Of a DNA stretch of 8,067 nucleotides, positions 1 to 4,327 are shown in pieces; within the stretch, counting starts at the first letter, position 1; each line of letters starts with the position of its first letter. Position numbers and translations under genes: made by a program. The notes beneath the pieces were generated by a model. That model saw only the letters and a list, made by a program, of their open reading frames with translations. It had not been told where the DNA came from and did no database searches. The DNA lies in NCBI GenBank assembly GCA_945937855.1, contig CAMEUC010000051.1:1-8067 (forward strand), given 5' to 3'. This DNA is from an uncultured Clostridium sp. GTDB lineage: Bacteria > Bacillota > Clostridia > TANB77 > CAG-508.

Positions 1-111
1 GATTACTTAGAGGTGCCTAAAAAAGAAAAATCAAACCCCGACGAGATTTGGCGGATGCCTTTTGATATTTTTAACAAATACGGTACTCACACAAATTACA
101 ATTTGAATTAA
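1..111 (+). CDS. 3' end of an unidentified gene (partial, 5' end outside window)
   Basis: The first reading frame is open from base 1 to a TAA at 109-111. It encodes a 36-residue hydrophilic C-terminus (begins DYLEVPKKEK, ends YGTHTNYNLN). I do not recognise the family. Codons such as CCC, GAC, GAG and CGG make it look less AT-biased than the genes downstream. It contains one in-frame CGG (52-54) followed by A. A +1 shift there, as proposed for two later genes, would give a different, hydrophobic 18-residue tail ending at TGA 104-106, so the true C-terminus is uncertain. The hydrophilic zero-frame reading has codon use more like the preceding part, and I prefer it. The gene ends 11 bases before the lgt start, so the two are probably co-transcribed. 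Confidence 0.55.
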   Translation, partial: DYLEVPKKEKSNPDEIWRMPFDIFNKYGTHTNYNLN

Positions 112-122
112 AGGGGAAATCT

Positions 123-950
123 ATGAACACAGTTTCGTTTCCAGGATTAAATATAGAATTTAATATTTCAAGGGTAGCAATTAAAATATTTGGAATAGAA
201 ATATATTGGTATGCTATATTAATGGTAGGAGCAATGATTATTGCAATATATATGTTCAAAAAAAGAAATGGCCTATACAATATAAAATTTAGCGAAATAC
301 TAGACCTGGCGATATATTTAATACCAATATCACTAATATCTGCAAGACTATATTACATATTATTCAATTTAGAATACTATATATCGAACCCCAGCCAAAT
401 TTTTAATACAAGAAATGGAGGAATGGCAATATACGGAGGTATAATTGGAGGTGCAATTACATGCTTCGTATTTTGCAAAAAAAGAAAAATAAACATATTA
501 GATTTAATAGATTACATAGTACCAGGGTTAGTATTAGGACAAGCCATAGGAAGATGGGGAAATTTTATAAATGTAGAAGCATATGGAACACAAACAGATT
601 TGCCATGGAGGATGGGAATAGTAGAAGCGGGGAAATATATAGAGGTACATCCAACATTTTTATATGAATCATTAGCATGTTTTGCTATTTTTATAATTTT
701 ATTAATTCTAAAAAATAAAAGAAAGTTTAAAGGCCAAATTGCTTGTATATATTTAATATTATATTCACTAGAAAGAATATTTGTAGAAGGGTTGAGGACA
801 GATAGTTTAATGCTAGGTAATATAAGAGTATCACAAATGCTATCTATAATTATATTGATAATTTGCTTAGCAATATATGTCGTAAAAATGCTTAAAATAT
901 CAAGAAATGAGAACAAAAATAAAAAAACAAAAATAACTGCAAAAAAATAA
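123..950 (+). CDS. lgt: Prolipoprotein diacylglyceryl transferase Lgt
   Basis: Lgt is the membrane enzyme that transfers a diacylglyceryl group from phosphatidylglycerol to the lipobox cysteine of prolipoproteins, the first step of lipoprotein maturation. The 275-residue length is normal. The family signature is present at residues 142-155 (GRWGNFIN followed by VEAYG). HPTFLYES lies at 176-183, and the conserved Arg region near the C-terminus is FVEGLR at 220-225. The segment NGGMAIYGG at 98-106 has Tyr at the position that is His in the E. coli enzyme, a variant I recall from other Bacillota. Several hydrophobic helices span the protein (about 19-45, 61-81, 101-117, 131-146, 184-197, 205-220, 236-256), followed by a Lys-rich tail. 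The start is supported by AAAGGGGAAA 6 bases upstream. A terminator follows at 967-993. It is probably a housekeeping gene next to, not part of, the secretion locus. Confidence 0.97.
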   Translation: MNTVSFPGLNIEFNISRVAIKIFGIEIYWYAILMVGAMIIAIYMFKKRNGLYNIKFSEILDLAIYLIPISLISARLYYILFNLEYYISNPSQIFNTRNGGMAIYGGIIGGAITCFVFCKKRKINILDLIDYIVPGLVLGQAIGRWGNFINVEAYGTQTDLPWRMGIVEAGKYIEVHPTFLYESLACFAIFIILLILKNKRKFKGQIACIYLILYSLERIFVEGLRTDSLMLGNIRVSQMLSIIILIICLAIYVVKMLKISRNENKNKKTKITAKK

Positions 951-966
951 AGAAAAAACTTGTACG

Positions 967-993
967 AAAAACAGCTATTTAGCTGTTTTTTTA
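967..993 (+). terminator. Rho-independent terminator of lgt
   Basis: A perfect 10-bp stem, AAAAACAGCT (967-976) with AGCTGTTTTT (981-990), closes on an ATTT loop. It ends in a run of seven T (986-992). It lies 17 bases after the lgt stop and closes the lgt transcript. The next promoter -35 box begins right at its end. Confidence 0.85.
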
Positions 994-1022
994 TTGACCT
1001 AAATGTAAAAACATGTTATTTT
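994..1022 (+). promoter_or_regulatory. Putative sigma-A-type promoter of the Spo0E-like gene
   Basis: TTGACC at 994-999, a 17-base spacer and TATTTT at 1017-1022, with an upstream TG (1014-1015) as in extended -10 promoters. Transcription would start near 1029, about 45 bases before the small gene. The gene lies behind the lgt terminator, so it needs its own promoter, and this is the best candidate. Confidence 0.5.
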
Positions 1023-1073
1023 ATCATTATTCAAAAGAGAAAATCCTAGAAAAAAAGGAGAGTGTATAGAAAA

Positions 1074-1217
1074 ATGGAAGAAGAAATAATAAAATTAAGA
1101 GAAAAATTAAATAAAAGTATAGCAAATGATGAAAAATACGAAATAATATATAAATTGAGTATAGAATTGGACGAATTAATTGCAAAATATTACATAAAAA
1201 ATGTAAAATATGTATAA
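1074..1217 (+). CDS. Spo0E-like sporulation regulatory phosphatase (47 aa)
   Basis: The product is a 47-residue protein of the Spo0E-like aspartyl-phosphate phosphatase family. Known members dephosphorylate Spo0A~P and delay entry into sporulation. The sequence has the family's two-helix hairpin: helix 1 EEIIKLREKLNKSI (3-16) and helix 2 with the signature LSIELDELIAKYY (28-40), which matches the family's SxELDxLI core. Size and charge pattern are typical. AAGGAG at 1055-1060 lies about 13 bases upstream of the ATG, a little far. An in-frame GTG at 1062 is too close to that site to be better. The stop codon lies inside the base of the next terminator, and the gene forms a monocistronic unit between two terminators. 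The family call rests on motif recognition only. Confidence 0.75.
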   Translation: MEEEIIKLREKLNKSIANDEKYEIIYKLSIELDELIAKYYIKNVKYV

Positions 1218-1254
1218 TAGCAAGCAACACTTATGTTGCTTGCTATTATTTTTT
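1214..1254 (+). terminator. Strong Rho-independent terminator after the Spo0E-like gene
   Basis: A perfect 14-bp stem pairs AATAGCAAGCAACA (1216-1229) with its complement (1234-1247) around a CTTA loop. A tract of six T follows (1249-1254). The stem begins within the TAA stop codon at 1215-1217. It insulates the secretion locus from the upstream genes. Confidence 0.92.
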
Positions 1255-1266
1255 CCCAAAAAACTA

Positions 1267-1296
1267 TTTACAAAAAACAACAAAATATGCTAAAAT
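1267..1296 (+). promoter_or_regulatory. Upstream promoter (P1) of the pilin operon
   Basis: TTTACA at 1267-1272, an 18-base spacer and TAAAAT at 1291-1296, preceded by TGC, an extended -10. The predicted start is near 1303. Its -35 overlaps AACTATTT (1262-1269), whose inverted copy AAATAGTT (1313-1320) overlaps the -35 of the second promoter. Confidence 0.45.
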
Positions 1297-1318
1297 CAAG
1301 TGAGAAACAACTAAATAG

Positions 1319-1347
1319 TTGAAAAATTGGAAAAAATGTGTTATAAT
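1319..1347 (+). promoter_or_regulatory. Downstream promoter (P2) of the pilin operon
   Basis: TTGAAA at 1319-1324, a 17-base spacer and a perfect TATAAT at 1342-1347. Transcription would start near 1354 and leave a leader of only about 22 bases, including the AAAGGAGGT ribosome site at 1361-1369. This is the closest match to a sigma-A consensus promoter in the window. Confidence 0.65.
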
Positions 1348-1375
1348 CATAACAGAATTAAAAGGAGGTACAAAT

Positions 1376-1741
1376 ATGAAGTTAAAAATAATAAAAAAAA
1401 TCATGTTTTTAATAATGCTTGTGTTTGTACTAATATCTTTTAAAGAAGTATGTTTGGCGGAAGATACAGAAGATATATTAAAAACAGAAGACTATAATAC
1501 TACACTTCAATATGATGAAGCTTCATATATATTTGAAAGAGGTGGAGCTATAATACAAATTTTAAGAAATATAGCAGCAATTGTTTCAGTAGTTACACTT
1601 TCAATAATAGGAGTAAGGTATATGGTAGGAAGCATAGAGCAAAAAGCTGAATATAAACAAACAATGATGCCGGTAGTAATAGGATGTATTCTAGTAGCAG
1701 GACTTTCAGCAATATTAACTCTAATACAAGGAATCTTTTAG
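1376..1741 (+). CDS. TrbC/VirB2-like pilin precursor, copy 1
   Basis: This 121-residue preprotein has the layout of small conjugative pilins (VirB2/TrbC type). A signal peptide covers residues 1-28 (KLKIIKK, hydrophobic core, likely cleavage after VCLA). A polar mature N-terminus follows, then two transmembrane helices (about 59-80 and 98-118) joined by a short charged loop, RYMVGSIEQKAEYK. Subunits of this kind are processed in the membrane and polymerise into the pilus or form part of the channel. The start at 1376 is chosen because AAAGGAGGT lies 6 bases upstream. An in-frame TTG at 1319 would lie in the promoter and add 19 unlikely residues. It is first in a three-pilin operon and resembles copy 3 closely from helix 1 onwards. 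Confidence 0.8.
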   Translation: MKLKIIKKIMFLIMLVFVLISFKEVCLAEDTEDILKTEDYNTTLQYDEASYIFERGGAIIQILRNIAAIVSVVTLSIIGVRYMVGSIEQKAEYKQTMMPVVIGCILVAGLSAILTLIQGIF

Positions 1742-1756
1742 CATAGGGGTGATTAA

Positions 1757-2141
1757 ATGAAAAATATAAAAAGAATAAATATAATAATAATATTTATAAT
1801 TACATTGAATATAATTTTTTCGTTACCCTTACAAGCTATAGGAGATGTATTTTCAGATGCAGATAATTTTTTAAAAGAGCGGAGATTCAATATCTACTGC
1901 GATAAATGAAACACAACTACAAGATACTTCAGATTTTATATATAAGTTATTACTAGCAATAGGAATAGTAGTAATGTTTATAGTGGGTATTGTTATAGGT
2001 ATACAATTTATGGTAGCAAGCGCAGAAGACAAAGCAAAAGTAAAAGAAGCCTTAGTTCCTTATGTAATAGGATGTGCTGTAATATTTGGAGCATTCACAA
2101 TATGGAGTATGGTAGTAAATGTAATGCAAAAAACATTTTAA
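1757..2141 (+). CDS. TrbC/VirB2-like pilin precursor, copy 2, needing a +1 frameshift at CGG
   Basis: The gene starts at ATG 1757 behind AGGGGTG. The zero frame encodes a signal peptide (residues 1-27, ending LPLQA) and DNFLKE, then meets CGG at 1880-1882. Beyond that it gives a short unrelated tail and stops at TGA 1907-1909. Skipping the C of CGG and reading GGA at 1881-1883 opens a frame to TAA 2139-2141. The joined 127-residue protein has a polar segment GDSISTAINETQLQDTSDF, helix 1 (about 62-83), loop FMVASAEDKAKVKEALVP and helix 2 (about 102-120), as expected for the family. The +1 frame has no plausible start of its own: it opens after a stop at 1872-1874 and its first ATG lies within helix 1. 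It is either a recoded gene, a frameshifted pseudogene or a base error; the shared CGG context with prgI favours recoding. Confidence 0.75.
1877..1883 (+). other. Candidate +1 recoding site GAG CGG A in pilin 2
   Basis: Zero frame reads GAG CGG AGA; the productive +1 frame reads GAG, skips C, then GGA GAT TCA. The shift must lie between 1875 (where the +1 frame opens) and 1909 (where the zero frame stops). CGG, otherwise absent from the intact reading frames here, is inside that interval. Upstream is the purine-rich AAAAGAG. Confidence 0.55.
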
Positions 2142-2180
2142 AAAAAGTTTTTAACTTTTTCTAATAAAAATTAGAAAGTT
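2142..2180 (+). other. Two overlapping, mutually exclusive AT hairpins between pilins 2 and 3
   Basis: AAAAAGTT (2142-2149) can pair with AACTTTTT (2153-2160). The second half can instead pair downstream, with TTTCTAAT (2158-2165) and ATTAGAAA (2170-2177) as the core. The first ends in T5 and could act as a weak terminator. The arrangement could also protect mRNA ends or tune expression of pilin 3. All pairs are AT-rich, so chance is possible. Confidence 0.3.
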
Positions 2181-2218
2181 TAAATAAAAAAATAAAAAAA
2201 GGATAGGAGGGAAAAGAA

Positions 2219-2581
2219 ATGAATAAAACAATAAAGATTACATCAGCTCTTTTAATAGCTATATTATTAGTGTCAATAATGAGCCAAATTTGCTTTGCAA
2301 GTAATTATACGGGCATCATAAATGAGGTTGATAAGGCAGGAAAAGGTGTATCAAACAATATAGGTGGTGTAAAAACAGTAGCAGGTAACGTTATAAAATT
2401 AATTAGAAACGTTGCAGCAATTGCAGCAGTAGTAATTATATCTATACTAGGTATTAAGTACATGGTGGGAAGTACAGAAGAAAGAGCAGACTACAAAAAA
2501 TCTTTCATACCTTTAATAGTAGGTATAGTAGTTGTTGTAGCAGCAGCTTCTATAGCATCATTACTATTTGGACTTATGTAA
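2219..2581 (+). CDS. TrbC/VirB2-like pilin precursor, copy 3
   Basis: This 120-residue pilin-like preprotein follows AGGAGGG, a strong ribosome site. A signal peptide covers residues 1-27 (likely cleavage after CFA). A Gly/Ser/Asn-rich mature N-terminus comes next, then helix 1 (about 61-81), loop KYMVGSTEERADYKK and helix 2 (about 97-118). It parallels copy 1 in the stretch LIRNVAAIAAVVIISILGIKYMVGS against copy 1's ILRNIAAIVSVV and GVRYMVGS, so the two look like recent paralogues, with copy 2 more distant. It is the last gene of the pilin operon. Two-helix architecture and neighbouring T4SS genes support a pilus or channel subunit role, but which of the three is the main pilin cannot be told. 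Confidence 0.8.
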   Translation: MNKTIKITSALLIAILLVSIMSQICFASNYTGIINEVDKAGKGVSNNIGGVKTVAGNVIKLIRNVAAIAAVVIISILGIKYMVGSTEERADYKKSFIPLIVGIVVVVAAASIASLLFGLM

Positions 2582-2591
2582 AAATATAAAT

Positions 2592-2628
2592 AAAAAAAGA
2601 GCGTTCTTCAAAGAACGTTCTTTTTTTT
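2592..2628 (+). terminator. Rho-independent terminator of the pilin operon
   Basis: AAGAGCGTTCT (2597-2607) pairs with AGAACGTTCTT (2612-2622), with one G-U pair and a TCAA loop. Eight T follow (2621-2628) and an A-tract precedes. It separates pilin expression from the channel genes, which have their own promoter. Confidence 0.9.
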
Positions 2629-2664
2629 GCTTCTCGTGTCTCACTTCCAGCTTCTCACCTCTCA
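2629..2664 (+). repeat. Pyrimidine-rich imperfect CTTCTC/TCTCAC tract
   Basis: A 36-base stretch contains almost only C and T on this strand. Its sub-motifs recur: CTTCTC at 2630 and 2651, TCTCAC at 2639 and 2653, CTTCCAGCTTCTC between. It is richer in C than anything around it. I know no function. It resembles short low-complexity intergenic repeats that I loosely recall in other gut Clostridia. Only imperfect repetition is seen within this window. Confidence 0.4.
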
Positions 2665-2668
2665 AATA

Positions 2669-2693
2669 TTACAAAAAAATTACATTTTTGTAA
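2669..2693 (+). repeat. Inverted repeat upstream of the prgI promoter
   Basis: TTACAAAAA (2669-2677) and TTTTTGTAA (2685-2693) form a perfect 9-base inverted repeat with a 7-base centre. It lies 25 bases upstream of the -35 box, where an operator or activator site could be. The high A+T content makes chance occurrence possible. Confidence 0.35.
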
Positions 2694-2718
2694 AAAAAGC
2701 TGTTTTTTTCGATAAAAC

Positions 2719-2748
2719 TTTACAATATAGTGTTTTTTTTGGTATAAT
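2719..2748 (+). promoter_or_regulatory. Promoter of the prgI-virB4-virB6 operon
   Basis: TTTACA at 2719-2724, an 18-base spacer and TATAAT at 2743-2748 preceded by TGG, an extended -10. Transcription would start near 2755, giving a leader of about 28 bases with AGGAGG at 2771-2776. Confidence 0.75.
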
Positions 2749-2782
2749 ATAAGTGTATAGATAGATTCAAAGGAGGAGAAAA

Positions 2783-3131
2783 ATGGCTACACATGAAATA
2801 CCAAGAAATGTAAAAGGTGAACGGAAGATTGCTAATGATTTTTACTACAAAATCGCTAATAGCAAGTACAGTGGGAGCAGCGATAGGATTTGCTGTATAT
2901 TATTTTTTTAAAACAATTTTTGGAATAGGAAAAATGGGGCTGCTAATTACATTATTATTTGCAGCAATTGGATATGGAATTACTACATTAAAAGTACCTG
3001 AGTCTAATAATTTTGAAATAACAAGGAAAACAGGAGGAGATAGAATGGATGATGTACTTTTAAGGGCACTAAGATTTAAACAAAAAGGAAAAAGAATATA
3101 TTTATATACAAAGGAGGAAAATAAAAAATGA
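2783..3131 (+). CDS. prgI: PrgI-like T4SS membrane protein, needing a +1 frameshift at CGG
   Basis: PrgI-family proteins are small two-helix inner-membrane parts of Gram-positive T4SS channels, encoded next to the VirB4 ATPase as here. ATG 2783 sits 6 bases behind AGGAGG. The zero frame gives MATHEIPRNVKGE, then CGG at 2822-2824, then a meaningless tail to TAA 2909-2911. Skipping the C and reading GGA at 2823-2825 continues as GRLLMIFTTKSL to TGA 3129-3131. The resulting 115-residue protein has helix 1 (about 24-43), helix 2 (about 50-68) and a basic cytosolic tail (RALRFKQKGKRIYLY), the expected length and shape. IPRNVKGE joined to GRLLMIF is what I recall of the family N-terminus. A GTG at 2817 is in the +1 frame but has no properly spaced ribosome site and would lose that N-terminus. 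The stop overlaps the next start (ATGA), implying translational coupling. Confidence 0.8.
2819..2825 (+). other. Candidate +1 recoding site GAA CGG A in prgI
   Basis: Zero frame reads GAA CGG AAG; the productive frame reads GAA, skips C, then GGA AGA TTG. It is codon 14 of the gene. An SD-like AAAGGTG (2813-2819) lies just upstream, comparable in position to the internal SD that stimulates the prfB +1 shift. A small hairpin, GATTTT (2837-2842) with AAAATC (2849-2854), lies 12 bases downstream. Both extras may be chance. Confidence 0.55.
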
Positions 3132-4327
3132 GTTTTTCAGATGTTTTAAATATTATATTAGCATGTTTAATTATGGCAGTTATGGTATTAGCATTAATAT
3201 ATATATATATGTCATATAAAAATAAACAAGAGTCAGAAAATAAAATAAATAATGAAGAGGGTGGAAACAGTATACCTAAAGGGAAACAAAAATCCAATTC
3301 ATATACAAAAATACCTGTATTCGATTTTATGCAGTTTGATAAAATTGAAGATAACATGATAGTACAAGATGGTGGAGCAAGATATTTAATGGTTGTAGAA
3401 TGCGAAGGTGTAAATTATGACCTAATGTCAAGCATGGAAAAAACAGCCGTAGAAGCAGGATTTGTACAATTTTTAAATTCTTTAAGATATACAATACAAA
3501 TATATACACAAACTAGAACAGTAAATATTGAAGATAGTATTTTAAATTATAGAGCAAGAGTAGATGAAATAAATAAAAATTTAGAGAGTAAAAAAAGAAA
3601 ATATACAACAATGTTACAAGAAGGAATCGCAACACAGAAACAAAAAGATGATGCAAAAATGGAAATAGCAAGATTACAAAACTTATATGATTATGGAGTA
3701 GATGTAATAGATAATATAGAAAAAACTAGCCAGAATAAAAATGTATTAAGAAAACATTACTACATAATAGTGCCATATTATTCATCAGAAATAGATAATG
3801 ATTTGCTAGACCAAGAAGAAAAGAGAAATATGATATTTGCAGAATTATACACAAGAGCACAATCAATAATAAGAACATTGTTTGCATGTAGTATGAAATG
3901 TAAAATATTAAATTCGTATGAACTTGCTGATCTACTATATGTAGCATATAACAGAGATGAATCAGAAACATATGGAATAGATAAAGCTTTAAGAGCAGGA
4001 TATACAGAATTATATTCTACAGCACAAGATATAGTAGATAAAAAAATGGAAGCTTTAGATAAAAAAATAGAAGAAGATGCTTTAAAACTAGCAGTAGAAA
4101 AAGTTGAAGAAGTAAAATCAGAAAGAGCAAAAAGATTGGCAAGAAAAGAAAAAAGCTTTGAAGAATTAGTGAAAGAAATGGCCCAAAAGTTATTAAAAGA
4201 AAATCAAACAATATTAGGGAAAGAGATAACAGATGAGGCTATAAATAAAATAAAAGAGACAAAAGAAAAAGGGGGAAATAAGAATGAAGAAAAAACAGAA
4301 AAAAGAACTAGAAAAAATGCAAAATAG
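3128..4327 (+). CDS. Membrane-anchored TraC-like protein upstream of VirB4
   Basis: The 399-residue protein has one N-terminal transmembrane helix (about 6-28), a Ser/Asn/Lys linker to 60 and a folded region about 61-275. The stretch FDFMQFDKIEDNMIVQDGGARYLMVVE (65-91) resembles the N-terminal segment of VirB4/TraC-type conjugation proteins. Long charged helices at about 145-200 and 300-385 look like coiled coils, and the C-terminus is Lys/Glu-rich. There is no Walker motif, so it is not itself the ATPase. It probably docks the VirB4 ATPase to the membrane channel; that is inference. Its start overlaps the prgI stop (ATGA) and has AAAGGAGG (3110-3117) inside prgI. It overlaps the VirB4 start by 44 bases. 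Confidence 0.65.
   Translation: MSFSDVLNIILACLIMAVMVLALIYIYMSYKNKQESENKINNEEGGNSIPKGKQKSNSYTKIPVFDFMQFDKIEDNMIVQDGGARYLMVVECEGVNYDLMSSMEKTAVEAGFVQFLNSLRYTIQIYTQTRTVNIEDSILNYRARVDEINKNLESKKRKYTTMLQEGIATQKQKDDAKMEIARLQNLYDYGVDVIDNIEKTSQNKNVLRKHYYIIVPYYSSEIDNDLLDQEEKRNMIFAELYTRAQSIIRTLFACSMKCKILNSYELADLLYVAYNRDESETYGIDKALRAGYTELYSTAQDIVDKKMEALDKKIEEDALKLAVEKVEEVKSERAKRLARKEKSFEELVKEMAQKLLKENQTILGKEITDEAINKIKETKEKGGNKNEEKTEKRTRKNAK

Noticed and set aside
512..916. 134-codon minus-strand frame opposite lgt
   Set aside because: lgt is certain on the + strand; the antisense frame is an AT-rich shadow with no family resemblance.
1319..1375. TTG 1319 as the start of pilin 1
   Set aside because: It lies in the -35 box of the best promoter, and the added 19 residues spoil the signal peptide; ATG 1376 has AAAGGAGGT at ideal spacing.
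1870..1876. T TTA AAA heptamer in pilin 2 as a classical -1 slippery site
   Set aside because: A -1 shift there reads a few codons and meets TAA; the pilin continuation is in the +1 frame, so -1 slippage does not restore the gene.
2692..2709. A7-GCTG-T7 as another terminator
   Set aside because: The stem would be only A-U pairs with a 4-base loop, just upstream of a promoter; it is too weak to call.
2817..3131. prgI starting at GTG 2817 as an uninterrupted 104-residue gene
   Set aside because: No well-spaced ribosome site precedes it. It lacks the IPRNVKGE segment, which is encoded right upstream in the frame of the strong AGGAGG-ATG.
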